Shown here piece by piece: positions 8,471-17,008 of a stretch of 58,951 bases of DNA; the stretch's first letter is position 1; each line of letters opens with the position of its first letter. The stretch is from Clostridiaceae bacterium (lineage in GTDB: Bacteria; Bacillota; Clostridia; Peptostreptococcales; Tindalliaceae), in contig JAGXHW010000034.1 of the NCBI GenBank assembly GCA_024635995.1, positions 1 to 58,951 of the forward strand, read 5' to 3'. A program made the position numbers and the translations under genes. The notes under the pieces were generated by a model. It was not told the origin of the DNA and searched no databases. It saw only the letters and a list, made by a program, of their open reading frames with translations.

Positions 8471-9310
8471 ATGATACAAGACATCAGGCCACGCATTTTT
8501 AACAACAAATTCACCAACAAAAAAGCTGAACCCAAGGATTTGTTTTTATCCTATAAAGAGGAAACGGTGTTAGTAAAAGAAGAAAAAGATAAACTGTGGT
8601 ACCCTTCCTTTGCTGATTTTCAGGATACTCATCCTGCATTAAAAAATGAGGCGCAGTTTTTGTTTAACATTGACGAGATCAACTATTTTTTAGTAAAGCA
8701 GCAAGACCTGGATACTGTGAAAGGCTGGACTTACGTTACCACAGGCAGGTTTCGCACTGAACTCAAATACTGGCGGTCATTTGCCGGTACCGTGGGATGG
8801 CAGCTGAACCGTTGGTACCAGAACCATAACTTTTGCAGCCGCTGCGGTCATCAGATGAAATCATCTGAAAATGAAAGGATGCTTTATTGTGAAGGCTGCG
8901 GTTTTCAGACGTATCCTGTCATCTCACCCTGCGTCATTGTGGCGGTCCATGAAGGAGACCGGTTACTACTCACAAAATACGCCGGTCGGTCGTACAAAAA
9001 TTTTGCATTAATTGCAGGGTTTGTTGAAATTGGAGAATCACTGGAAGAGACAGTTCAAAGAGAAGTGATGGAAGAAGTGGGTCTGAAGGTGAAAAACATT
9101 CAGTTTTACAAAAGCCAGCCCTGGCCTTTTACAGACACCATTTTGGCTGGCTTTTTTGCAGAGCTTGACGGAGACGATAAAATCATTATCGATGAGGACG
9201 AACTGTCCATGGGTGTTTGGATGGACCGTGACAAGGTTCCCCCTGATGAATCAAGAATAAGCTTAACCGGTGAAATGATGGAAGCCTTTAGAACAAAACG
9301 GATGCCTTAG
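8471..9310 (+). CDS. nudC: NAD(+) diphosphatase / NADH pyrophosphatase
   Basis: 279-residue Nudix hydrolase that splits NAD(H) into NMN(H) and AMP and can remove NAD caps from RNA. Order: N-terminal beta domain (1-115), four-Cys zinc ribbon (Cys122, 125, 140, 143), then the Nudix box at 183-205 (GFVEIGES, then REVMEEVGL) with all acidic residues present. The NudC signature SQPWPFP is SQPWPFT here. A longer frame continues upstream through a clostripain fragment, but ATG 8471 with GAAAGGAAG 5 bases before it gives a protein of normal NudC length, so I start it there. The upstream fusion is read as an accident of gene decay. Confidence 0.88.
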   Translation: MIQDIRPRIFNNKFTNKKAEPKDLFLSYKEETVLVKEEKDKLWYPSFADFQDTHPALKNEAQFLFNIDEINYFLVKQQDLDTVKGWTYVTTGRFRTELKYWRSFAGTVGWQLNRWYQNHNFCSRCGHQMKSSENERMLYCEGCGFQTYPVISPCVIVAVHEGDRLLLTKYAGRSYKNFALIAGFVEIGESLEETVQREVMEEVGLKVKNIQFYKSQPWPFTDTILAGFFAELDGDDKIIIDEDELSMGVWMDRDKVPPDESRISLTGEMMEAFRTKRMP

Positions 9311-9330
9311 TAAGGCAGCTAGAATCCTGT

Positions 9331-10560
9331 TTATTCTTCCAGCAAGTCCATCGGGGCAGCGTCCATGATCTTGTCTTTAATACAAAAATTATCAATGATA
9401 CGGGCATAAATTTCCACCGTGTTAATCAGATCTTTAATAGCGATTCGTTCGGCTTCTGTATGGGACAAACGAATATCTCCCGGGCCAAAGACAACGGTTG
9501 GCATTTTACCATAGACCTTAAGAAGGGCAGCGTCTGTCCAACCCCTGCCCAAGGTTATCTTGGGATCTCGCTTGATGACTTCCCGGATGGAGGTTTTGAC
9601 TGCATGAACAATGGGCTCTGTCACAGGTGTCACTAAAGGGGGATGGTTCATGACGGTGTCATTTTCGGCGCTTTTGATAATCGTTGCCTCCATGGCAGGG
9701 TCATCTTCCTGCATGCTTTCAAGAATGTCTTTGTATTCCTGCAGCACTGATGCAACGGTTTCACCGGGAATGTAGCGCCGGTCAATTTTAACCGTGCATT
9801 GATCCGCCACGGTGCTTTGCCCCAGACCACCTTCGATGATGCCGATGTTCATCAGGGAGACGCCCATAAATTCATCTTCCCGTTGGCGTATTTTTGGGTA
9901 CAAATCCCTTTTTGCCCGGTAAATGAACTCAGCCGCTTTCTCAATAGCGTTCACACTGTCTTCCAGGCTGCCACTGTGGGATGCACGACCTTTAAAAATA
10001 ACATCAAACCACTCCAAACCTCTATGGCCCACAGCGTAATCATAGTTGGACGGCTCACCAACGATGGCGGCATCGGCCCTGATCCCAGCATTAATAAGAT
10101 GCTCAGTGCCTTCGCTTTTGCCTTCTTCACCAATAACACCTGCAAATATTATGTCACCGTCCGGGACAACACCAGCTCGCTTAAAGGCAATCATGGTCAT
10201 GATCATACAAGCCAGGCCGCCTTTCATATCAGCAGCTCCCCGGCCCCAAACAAAGCCATTATGAACGCTTTCGTTAAAAGGATCAATGATCATGCGGTGA
10301 GGGGTGATGGTGTCGGTATGGCCATTGAGCATCAATGAATTACCAATCCCGCTGCCACGAAGATAGGATAAAACGTTTTTTCGCTGGCCCACCACTTCCT
10401 GCAGTTTTACTTCCAAGCCATGAGAACCACAGTAATCATAAATAAACTCAGCCACTTCCTTTTCCCGGTGAAGTACCTCTTTATGACTGGGTATGCTGAT
10501 GAGTTTTTGCGTTAGTTCGATGATTTCATCATGATGGTAGTATTCTTTCACATTAAACAA
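9331..10560 (-). CDS. M20 family peptidase / amidohydrolase (ArgE/DapE type)
   Basis: 409-residue zinc-dependent amidohydrolase. Catalytic landmarks are all present: GHTDT (His81, Asp83), the bridging Asp111 in AADMKGG, EEG at 145-147 (general base Glu145), and a late His in SHTEAE near 365. The lid/dimerisation domain lies about 190-300. The start is TTG 10560 with AAGGAG 10 bases upstream; no nearby ATG fits. The substrate (an N-acylated amino acid or dipeptide) cannot be read from sequence. The tandem P-II-like gene lies 35 bases upstream on the same strand, suggesting one transcript and a nitrogen-related role. Confidence 0.88.
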   Translation of the reverse strand: MFNVKEYYHHDEIIELTQKLISIPSHKEVLHREKEVAEFIYDYCGSHGLEVKLQEVVGQRKNVLSYLRGSGIGNSLMLNGHTDTITPHRMIIDPFNESVHNGFVWGRGAADMKGGLACMIMTMIAFKRAGVVPDGDIIFAGVIGEEGKSEGTEHLINAGIRADAAIVGEPSNYDYAVGHRGLEWFDVIFKGRASHSGSLEDSVNAIEKAAEFIYRAKRDLYPKIRQREDEFMGVSLMNIGIIEGGLGQSTVADQCTVKIDRRYIPGETVASVLQEYKDILESMQEDDPAMEATIIKSAENDTVMNHPPLVTPVTEPIVHAVKTSIREVIKRDPKITLGRGWTDAALLKVYGKMPTVVFGPGDIRLSHTEAERIAIKDLINTVEIYARIIDNFCIKDKIMDAAPMDLLEE

Positions 10561-10595
10561 TGGAAGACAACTCCTTGATAAGGTAATGGCATAGA

Positions 10596-11276
10596 TTAGT
10601 GGGGCAAACCAACAGTACGTTCCACATCAAGCAACAAGGCAATGCCTTTGCCAGGTTGATTTATTTCGGCTTTTTCCATAATCGAATCCATGACTTTGTC
10701 TGCCTTCGTTGATTCCACCAGGATTAAGACAATCTCTTTCTCGGGAGTGATGGGAATATCCAGGTTAAGGCTGCTGTCAAGGGACCCAATACCTTTTCCG
10801 GGAATTACCGTTCCACCAGTGGCGCCCTCTTTTTGTGCGGCATCCAACACAATGGAAGATCGCCCCTCATCTACAATGGTAATCACAAGTTCGTAGCCAC
10901 TTTGCACCCGTTTTTTCAACATGATCCCCTCCTGAATTTCTTCGTAACTGCCGATCACACCACGCGCCTGTTTTAAATCAATCACAAAGGATATTCCTGC
11001 AGACGATCGGGATAGATGCAATTGTTCGTCAATGTGATTCATTAATCCATCAACCAGATCTTCATGAATCACCGTCAGCAGCAGTTCTTTTCCCTGTTCA
11101 GACAGTTCGGCTTCCTCAGACCAGTGATTCCAGGGAACAGTTCCTTTCGCTTTGATAATGGTGCCACCTTTGGCACCGGCTGCTTTAACGGTTGACAGCA
11201 GGGTGTCATTTAAGTTTTGAGATACGACTGTCATCACCAGCTTCTGAGAGAGCAAAAATGCATAGAATGAAACCAT
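10596..11276 (-). CDS. Tandem P-II-like domain protein
   Basis: 226 residues made of two P-II (GlnB)-like ferredoxin folds in tandem: about 9-110 and 125-226. Both halves carry the same landmarks in order: a strand ending in xVVxx or xIVDE, AAGAKGGTI or KEGATGGTV with a following KG or GKG, a second long strand (KELLLTVI, KEIVLILV) and a strand near FVIDLKQARGV or ALLLDVERTVG. A single-chain duplication is unusual because P-II normally trimerises as one domain. The Tyr of classical T-loop uridylylation is not evident. The start is ATG 11276, preceded by AAAGGGG; the frame opens 18 codons earlier. It is cotranscribed with the M20 hydrolase. Ligand and target unknown. Confidence 0.75.
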   Translation of the reverse strand: MVSFYAFLLSQKLVMTVVSQNLNDTLLSTVKAAGAKGGTIIKAKGTVPWNHWSEEAELSEQGKELLLTVIHEDLVDGLMNHIDEQLHLSRSSAGISFVIDLKQARGVIGSYEEIQEGIMLKKRVQSGYELVITIVDEGRSSIVLDAAQKEGATGGTVIPGKGIGSLDSSLNLDIPITPEKEIVLILVESTKADKVMDSIMEKAEINQPGKGIALLLDVERTVGLPH

Positions 11277-11513
11277 ATGGGTGAACCCCTTTCCTTGGAA
11301 ATGAGTTGTATCATTTTCATTATACATCAATTAATCATCAGGTCAAAAATCAAATTAACACTGAATGGTTTAAAGGGAAAGTGATGAAATGAGTGGAGAA
11401 TCCATGTTGATTTATGGTAATCTGGGTATAATTGAAAAAATGAAATTAATTGGCAGCTAAACTTGATGATAGAACCTAAATTGAGATGACTAACATTGGA
11501 ATGAGGTGAACGC

Positions 11514-12311
11514 GTGGATCATCACGAATACAAAGCAATGATAAAAACAATTGAAGGGTTGGGTTCTGATGTTGTGATAGGCGAATTTGCAGGGAGAGAC
11601 AGTGCTGCGGCTATCATCAAAGCGATGGAAGAGAAGGATATTAACCATGTGCTTCCCATGGCAACCTTTGCACCCACAGAGTATGGCGATTTTAACAGTC
11701 TAAAGTACAACGTAAAATCCACTAAAAAGCGAGTAGATGAGATCCATGGAAATACCAAGACCGTGGATGACCTTGTGACCTATAGTAATTCGGATTTATG
11801 GAGCGTTCTCAATGGACGTTTTGCCTATTCCCTTAGGGAAAAATATGGATTCTTCAGCTCCTGCATTGGATGTCATGCGTATTTTCATTTGGTGCGCATC
11901 CCCTTTGCATTACAGTTAGGGAAACGCATCATATCGGGAGAACGAGAGAGTCATGACGGCCGGATTAAGATCAACCAACTGGGACCATGCCTGGATCTAT
12001 ACCAGAAGATAACGGCCTATTTTGGCGTTCAATTGCTTATGCCACTACGCGGAATGCAGGAAGGAAGGGATGTGGTTGACTTACTGGGCTGGGACTGGGA
12101 AGAAGGAGGCAGCCAGCCTGCCTGTGCCTTAAGCGGTAATTACAGTGACACGAAAGGCAATGTGCACTATGATCTTGACGCACTTACGTACTTTCTTCAT
12201 GAATTTCTCTATCCGGTGGCCATTGACCTGGGAGAACTGATCATTGAAAACCCGAAAGCAGACCGGCAAACCATGCTGAAAGCAATTAACAAAAGGATGG
12301 GTGAACAATGA
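11514..12311 (+). CDS. PP-loop ATPase-like protein, function unknown
   Basis: 265 residues. The segment EFAGRDSAAAII (24-35) resembles a degenerate PP-loop (SGGxDS) of N-type ATP pyrophosphatases such as QueC. A CxxC (SSCIGCH, about 116-122) followed by LGKRIISGERESHDGR resembles the metal/substrate region of that superfamily. The start is GTG 11514, 8 bases after TGAGGTGA. The stop overlaps the start of the phosphoglycerate-mutase-like gene by 4 bases (ATGA), so the two products are translationally coupled. I do not know the substrate. The assignment rests on motif order only. Confidence 0.6.
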   Translation: MDHHEYKAMIKTIEGLGSDVVIGEFAGRDSAAAIIKAMEEKDINHVLPMATFAPTEYGDFNSLKYNVKSTKKRVDEIHGNTKTVDDLVTYSNSDLWSVLNGRFAYSLREKYGFFSSCIGCHAYFHLVRIPFALQLGKRIISGERESHDGRIKINQLGPCLDLYQKITAYFGVQLLMPLRGMQEGRDVVDLLGWDWEEGGSQPACALSGNYSDTKGNVHYDLDALTYFLHEFLYPVAIDLGELIIENPKADRQTMLKAINKRMGEQ

Positions 12312-13573
12312 AAACAATTGTGTTGTTACTGGATGGCTTGGGGGATATTCCTCACCAGGCATTAGAGGGAAAAACACCTTTGGAAGCAGCCCATACACCT
12401 CATTTGGATCAGTTATGCCAGCAAGCTGAAACCGGCATGATGATTCCATGGAAACTGGGGGTTCCAATGGGTACAGAAGCTGCACATTTTTTGTTATTAG
12501 GGTATGACATTGATGATTTTCCTGGTCGTGGTATTATTGAAGCTTTGTCTGAAAATATACCACTGGAAGACGATGGGGTCTATATTGCCACCTCATGGAC
12601 GAGTGTAATGGAAGAAGATGGACTGGCCATTAAAGAAGGATGGGCCAGTGATTTGACTGATGAAGAAATTAAGGAGTTTCAACAATCGTTGCCCGATAAA
12701 ATAGAGGAAGTATCTTTTTCCTGGACTCGCTCGTCCGGACCTCATGGTGTGTTGCATCTAAAAGGAAAAGGAATTAGTGCATCCATTTCGGATAGTGATG
12801 TCTTTCGCCATCCCGGACACATCCTTACCATTAAAGCCTATGATACAGAAGCGGAGGAGGCAGTACATACGGCAGAAATCATGAACCGCTATTTGCTAAA
12901 AAGCTATCAAATTTTAAAAAACCACCCTGTTAATCAGAAAAGAGTGGCAGAAGGAAAAGTTCCAGCTAATTTTTTATTGACAAAATGGGCTGGTCAGAAA
13001 CCCAACATTGAAAGCTTTGAAGCATTCAATGGCATGAAAGCCTGCATGGTGGCCAAAGGTCAGTTAATGTACGGTATTGCTCAGATGGCGGGGATGGCGT
13101 TTTCCCCTTGGAAAACCTTTAAAGAAGGTGTAAAAACAGCCATTGAACTCCCCCATGAATTTATATGGTTACATACAAAAGAGCCTGACGAAGCGGCTCA
13201 TACAAAAGTGCCACAACGTAAAAAAGAAGCATTGGAAGCCATCGACGCTCAGCTTGGACCTCTTGTGGAAGCTGTTAAAAGTGAGGACCTTTTACTCGTG
13301 GTGACGGGTGACCATACCACGCCAAGTTCCGGGAGCATGATCCATTCAGGTGAAGCGGTACCCATCATGTTTATCGGTGGTCCGGTACGTATAGATGATG
13401 TCACCGACTTTGGAGAGAGAAGCTGTGCAAAAGGCAGTCTAAGGATGAGCGGATCTGACCTAATTCCCATAGTGTTAAACCTGACAGAGCGAGCGCAGTT
13501 TTTCAATTTTCGACCAGGTGGAAAGAAACGCCGTTACATTCCCAGAGAATACAATCATTTAAGACCTAAATGA
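12308..13573 (+). CDS. Archaeal-type phosphoglycerate mutase-like protein (alkaline phosphatase superfamily)
   Basis: 421 residues with the fold of cofactor-independent, archaeal-type phosphoglycerate mutase (ApgM). DGLGD at 9-13 supplies the first metal Asp, FPGRGIIEAL is a family motif, and TGDHTTP (Asp335, His336) plus an HSGEAVPIMFIG segment complete the metal site. The usual GSD..HLS segment near the phosphoserine nucleophile reads GTEAAHFLLLGYD, so the nucleophile region is altered and the classical mutase reaction is not certain. Length fits the family (about 400). It overlaps the PP-loop-like gene by 4 bases, an unusual pairing that argues for a specialised phospho-transfer or hydrolase role rather than glycolysis. 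Confidence 0.75.
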   Translation: MKTIVLLLDGLGDIPHQALEGKTPLEAAHTPHLDQLCQQAETGMMIPWKLGVPMGTEAAHFLLLGYDIDDFPGRGIIEALSENIPLEDDGVYIATSWTSVMEEDGLAIKEGWASDLTDEEIKEFQQSLPDKIEEVSFSWTRSSGPHGVLHLKGKGISASISDSDVFRHPGHILTIKAYDTEAEEAVHTAEIMNRYLLKSYQILKNHPVNQKRVAEGKVPANFLLTKWAGQKPNIESFEAFNGMKACMVAKGQLMYGIAQMAGMAFSPWKTFKEGVKTAIELPHEFIWLHTKEPDEAAHTKVPQRKKEALEAIDAQLGPLVEAVKSEDLLLVVTGDHTTPSSGSMIHSGEAVPIMFIGGPVRIDDVTDFGERSCAKGSLRMSGSDLIPIVLNLTERAQFFNFRPGGKKRRYIPREYNHLRPK

Positions 13574-13633
13574 TAATTTGATTGGTTTGAAAAGAGTGGG
13601 TGTTACATTTTTTATATAAATGGTTATTTCTTA

Positions 13634-13662
13634 TTGACAAATAGGTATTGAAATACTAAAAT
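13634..13662 (+). promoter_or_regulatory. SigA-type promoter of the Fe-S protein gene
   Basis: TTGACA (13634-13639), exactly 17 bases, TAAAAT (13657-13662), followed about 60 bases later by AAGGAGGA. Confidence 0.75.
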
Positions 13663-13736
13663 AGTGATAAAGGCAAAAGGTAAATAAAATATTCAAACAT
13701 GAAAAGAAAAGATATTTCATACAAGGAGGAATTTTG

Positions 13737-14516
13737 TTGAAGCGTAAAATAATTGAGATAAAAGAAGAGCTTTGTAACGGGTGTGGTCTTTGTGTGGACG
13801 CCTGCCATGAAGCTGCCATCGAATTAGTGGATGGGAAAGCACGTTTAATCAGTGATGAATATTGCGATGGACTGGGAGATTGCCTGCCAGAATGTCCAAC
13901 AGGTGCCATTTTAATGATTGAAAGAGATGCCGCAGCCTATGACGAAGAACTTGTGATGAGTCGTATCCGTGAGAGAGAAGCAGCGGAAGATCAGGTGCTT
14001 GCTCCGCATCAAGAAAAAACAGAGTTGTCCGCCTCAACATGTGGTTGCCCGGGTATGGCGGCAAAATCCATTCGTACTCAGACAGACTACGTTGAACAAC
14101 AACCACATCAACGTAAAAACCATTATGATCACCAACAACAGGAAGTTCCATCGGAATTGAGGCAATGGCCTGTACAGTTGAATCTGGTTCATCCCCAGGC
14201 ACCCTACTTAAAGGAAGCAGACCTTTTAATTGCAGCAGATTGCACAGCCTATGCCTACGGAAATTTTCATAAAGATTTTATGCAGGGAAAAGTGACCCTC
14301 ATTGGCTGCCCGAAACTGGATGACAATCAATATTATATTGAAAAACTGGCGGAAATATTTCGATTGAATTCACCGAAGAGCATCACCGTGGTAAGAATGC
14401 AGGTGCCATGCTGTGGCGGCATTACCGCTGGCGTTCGACAGGCAATGCTAGATTCCAAAACAATTGTGCCTTACCGTGAAGTCACCTTAAGTGCAGATGG
14501 TCAAATCATACAATAG
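13737..14516 (+). CDS. Two-cluster 4Fe-4S ferredoxin-type protein
   Basis: About 259 residues. The N-terminus holds two 4Fe-4S motifs: CNGCGLCVDAC, then CDGLGDCLPECP, where the second cluster has the longer first spacer typical of this clostridial family. A hydrophilic Gln/His-rich linker (about 100-145) leads to a C-terminal domain with further Cys residues (AADCTAYAYGNF, LIGCPKLDD, VPCCGG) that may bind another cofactor. The protein is cytoplasmic and probably handles electrons for an unidentified enzyme. Two TTG codons stand in tandem at 13734 and 13737; AAGGAGGA ends at 13730, so the second gives better spacing. It has its own promoter and a terminator at 14556, so it is monocistronic. 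Confidence 0.85.
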   Translation: MKRKIIEIKEELCNGCGLCVDACHEAAIELVDGKARLISDEYCDGLGDCLPECPTGAILMIERDAAAYDEELVMSRIREREAAEDQVLAPHQEKTELSASTCGCPGMAAKSIRTQTDYVEQQPHQRKNHYDHQQQEVPSELRQWPVQLNLVHPQAPYLKEADLLIAADCTAYAYGNFHKDFMQGKVTLIGCPKLDDNQYYIEKLAEIFRLNSPKSITVVRMQVPCCGGITAGVRQAMLDSKTIVPYREVTLSADGQIIQ

Positions 14517-14555
14517 AACTGACATCAGAACTGACAACTAAGTGAATAAGAGAAA

Positions 14556-14604
14556 ACCGGCATTACTGGACAGAGTGGCCTCCTCCAGTAATGCCGGTTC
14601 TTTT
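14556..14604 (+). terminator. Intrinsic terminator after the Fe-S protein gene
   Basis: ACCGGCATTACTGGA (14556-14570) pairs perfectly with TCCAGTAATGCCGGT (14584-14598), 15 bp, 13-base loop, followed by TCTTTTG. Confidence 0.85.
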
Positions 14605-14637
14605 GTTAACTAAAAGCAGAAATCTCATCGGTGGTAG

Positions 14638-15828
14638 TCATTCGGGTAACTGACTGACCAGTGAAGCGTAAAAACGGCAGGCATCAGTAATCTGACTCAC
14701 AAGACAGTTTTCATCCCGCATATGGGCCAGCTTGTACTCCCCAGGTCCAAAACCAATGGTGGGGATTCCCTGTGCAATACTTGTGACTGCATTTGTGCTG
14801 AAATCCCAATAGTCGTAGGATGTTGGTGCTTCACCAAAGGTCTGTTCATAAGCCTGTTGACATGCCATTGTCAAAGGATGATCCAGGGATATTTCCCAGG
14901 CTGGGTGAAGTGGTTCGTAGATAACAGGTAGCCCAGTCCAGCTGGTACGGTGAAGGGTGCCCACCTGCCAGGATGCCGCTTTCCCCTCAATGATCTTATC
15001 CATTTCAGCTTCAACAGTATCTTCTGTTTCGCCAACAACCATCCGACGATCCAGGTAAATTTCACAGTAGAATGGCACTGCATTTAATGAAGCACTTAGA
15101 CTGGAAATTTGAGATAACACCAGGGTCCCACGGGGAGCTGGTTTTTTTGCCAGGGTTTCGTTGGTGGCTTCCACCCGTTGGATGATCTCAGCCATTTCAT
15201 ACACGGCATTCTTTCCTTTTTCGGGTGCTGAGCCGTGGGCAGACACTCCCTGGGTCTGTATGACAACTTGCGCTTTACCTTTATGACCAAGGGTGATGAT
15301 ATTATCAGAGGGTTCGCAGATCACCATCCAATCGGGCCTGATTTTCAATTCTGTAAACAGGTGCTTCAGGTTTTCACCGTCACAATCCTCTTCAAGCACT
15401 GTACAGGAAACATACACGGTTTTCCCCTCGGTCCAACCTTGTTTTTTTGCAAGAATTGCGCCGTAAATTGAAGCAGCAGCGGACGATTTCATGTCAACAG
15501 ATCCTCTTCCATACAAACATCCATCAATGATTTCACCGCTGAAAGGAGGCACAGACCATTCTTGTTCATCTTTTACCTCCACCGTGTCAACATGGGAGTC
15601 GAACATAATCACCTGATCCCCCTGACCGATACGTCCCACCACATTCCCCATGGCATCGATGGTTACCTCATCATAGCCTAGAGACTTCATCCTGGCAGCG
15701 ATAAAGGTGATGATGTCCTTTTCCTGTCCGGAATAACTTTTGATTTTGACCAATTCCTGGGCGAAAGTCACAAGCTCATCGTTCATTAACCGGTCAAAAT
15801 AATCCATAGTATGGTTTTCTTTTTCCAT
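14638..15828 (-). CDS. M20 hydrolase of the YgeY (selenium metabolism-linked) type
   Basis: 396-residue zinc amidohydrolase. The metal-binding signatures are DSHVDT (His79, Asp81), GRGSVDMK with the bridging Asp, and LEEDCDGE with the catalytic Glu pair. FGPGEYKLAHMRDE near the end supplies the late His. The whole reads like YgeY, a family named for its frequent neighbourhood with selenium-dependent molybdenum hydroxylase genes; no such gene is nearby here. ATG 15828 has AAAGGAGGG 6 bases upstream, so I start there rather than 11 codons earlier. A perfect 7-bp inverted repeat lies just upstream at 15858-15880. Substrate unknown, probably a carbamoyl or acyl amino acid derivative. Confidence 0.85.
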   Translation of the reverse strand: MEKENHTMDYFDRLMNDELVTFAQELVKIKSYSGQEKDIITFIAARMKSLGYDEVTIDAMGNVVGRIGQGDQVIMFDSHVDTVEVKDEQEWSVPPFSGEIIDGCLYGRGSVDMKSSAAASIYGAILAKKQGWTEGKTVYVSCTVLEEDCDGENLKHLFTELKIRPDWMVICEPSDNIITLGHKGKAQVVIQTQGVSAHGSAPEKGKNAVYEMAEIIQRVEATNETLAKKPAPRGTLVLSQISSLSASLNAVPFYCEIYLDRRMVVGETEDTVEAEMDKIIEGKAASWQVGTLHRTSWTGLPVIYEPLHPAWEISLDHPLTMACQQAYEQTFGEAPTSYDYWDFSTNAVTSIAQGIPTIGFGPGEYKLAHMRDENCLVSQITDACRFYASLVSQLPE

Positions 15829-15857
15829 GCAGAGCCCTCCTTTAATAGTGGTGTTGT

Positions 15858-15880
15858 TCATGTCCGAGATTGAGACATGA
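15858..15880. promoter_or_regulatory. Candidate operator, inverted repeat upstream of the ygeY-like gene
   Basis: TCATGTC (15858-15864) and GACATGA (15874-15880) are perfect 7-bp arms with a 9-base spacer, 30 bases upstream of the start. Regulator unknown. Confidence 0.4.
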
Positions 15881-16065
15881 TGACTGCATAAAACAGTTCA
15901 CACTTTATTAGTTCGCCGTAGAATTGAAAGTTCCTTCAATTATTCTGACCGTCAGTAACAAATTTCAATCGTAACTTGTACTAATAATTAAACTGTATTC
16001 CAGAAAACTATATAGTGACCAGTCATTTTTTTATTGTTTGACATCTTATGATACAATAATTCATG

Positions 16066-16099
16066 AAATATTTACCAGAAATAAAAATATTTACCAGAA
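16066..16099. repeat. Tandem 15-bp direct repeat
   Basis: AAATATTTACCAGAA occurs at 16066-16080 and 16085-16099, a 19-base period, upstream of the peptidoglycan-binding protein gene. Possible binding sites for a regulator on one face of the helix. Confidence 0.6.
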
Positions 16100-16168
16100 C
16101 TAACGAAAAGGAGGAATAAAATCTCTGTGTAAGCAGAGAACCAAAAGGCAAAACACGGGAGGATACTT

Positions 16169-17008
16169 ATGCGATTAAACAAAAGGACGGCGATCCGTAG
16201 GTTGATCATCATTGTATTACTTATAATGCTTTCGACCACACAGGCTTTTGCCTATTCAGAAGCTACACTGCTTCGAAAAGAGATGGAAAACTCCAGTGTG
16301 ATGAAATTACAAAACGATTTACATGGGCTTGGTTTTTTAACAGTGAATCCTACAGGTTATTACGGTTCCTTAACAGAAGCAGCGGTGATGAACTTTCAAC
16401 GTCAGTATGGGTTAACATCTGATGGCATAGCTGGAGGAAAAACCATCGCCCAGTTGAAACAAGTTTTACAGGGTGATGACACAACCATGCCCATTGTGAC
16501 CAGGGGGAGTACGACAAGAACCCCCAGCAAGGGAGACATCGAGTTGCGTCCCTGGTTTGGTGATATTGAACATTTTTTTGCACGCGGTGACGTGGCCAGC
16601 ATTGTTGATGTCGCCACTGGACTGGTGTTTAAAGCTGAGAGGACCTACGGCACCAACCATGCAGATATGGAGACCAGCAGTCAAGAAGATACTGAGATTT
16701 TGAAACAGATTGCTGGGGGTGAATGGAACTGGGTGAGAAGACCCATCATCGTTGAAATTCACGGTGTTCGTCTGGCAGCCTCCATGACCGCCAGACCCCA
16801 TGCCGGACTGGATCGTATGCCGGCACTGCAGACTGTCAGCAACCGCAGCGGCGGTTTTGGAAAAGGCATGAACCTGGACCAAATAAAAGGCAACGGGATG
16901 GACGGGCACTTTGATATTCATTTCCTGAAGAGTAAAACCCACGGTTCCAACAGTATTGATGCTGATCATCAAAAAGCGCTGCAAAAGGCTGCTAAAGCAA
17001 GTCTTTAA
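16169..17008 (+). CDS. Secreted peptidoglycan-binding domain protein
   Basis: 279 residues. A basic N-terminus followed by a hydrophobic stretch ending TQAFAYSEA (about residues 1-28) is a Sec signal peptide, so the product is exported. Residues about 40-92 are a PG_binding_1 repeat (KLQNDLHGLGFL, then GYYGSLTEAAVMNFQRQYGL). The C-terminal domain (about 120-270, with ASMTARPHAGLD and NGMDGHFDIHFL) recurs in clostridial wall proteins and has conserved His residues that could bind metal; its activity is unknown to me. GGGAGG lies 9 bases before the ATG. A terminator follows at 17025, so it is monocistronic. Confidence 0.85.
   Translation: MRLNKRTAIRRLIIIVLLIMLSTTQAFAYSEATLLRKEMENSSVMKLQNDLHGLGFLTVNPTGYYGSLTEAAVMNFQRQYGLTSDGIAGGKTIAQLKQVLQGDDTTMPIVTRGSTTRTPSKGDIELRPWFGDIEHFFARGDVASIVDVATGLVFKAERTYGTNHADMETSSQEDTEILKQIAGGEWNWVRRPIIVEIHGVRLAASMTARPHAGLDRMPALQTVSNRSGGFGKGMNLDQIKGNGMDGHFDIHFLKSKTHGSNSIDADHQKALQKAAKASL

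Larger units (their letters stand above)
15829..16168. other. Divergent intergenic region with repeats
   Basis: 340 bases between divergent genes. It holds the inverted repeat at 15858-15880, a tandem 15-bp direct repeat at 16066-16099, and a small hairpin TCTCTG/CAGAGA at about 16121-16139 within the leader of the next gene. No known riboswitch was recognised. Confidence 0.4.

Noticed and set aside
7889-9310. A functional clostripain-NudC fusion enzyme
   Set aside because: The peptidase lacks its N-terminal half and signal peptide, and nudC has its own ribosome site and start at 8471 giving normal length. Kept as a finding, not as a gene call.
13849-14202. 117-codon minus-strand open frame
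   Set aside because: Antisense to the Fe-S protein gene, no ribosome site, composition of a shadow frame.
16100-16168. Cyclic-dinucleotide riboswitch in front of the wall-protein gene
   Set aside because: Only a small 6-bp hairpin is present; none of the conserved ydaO or GEMM motifs could be found.
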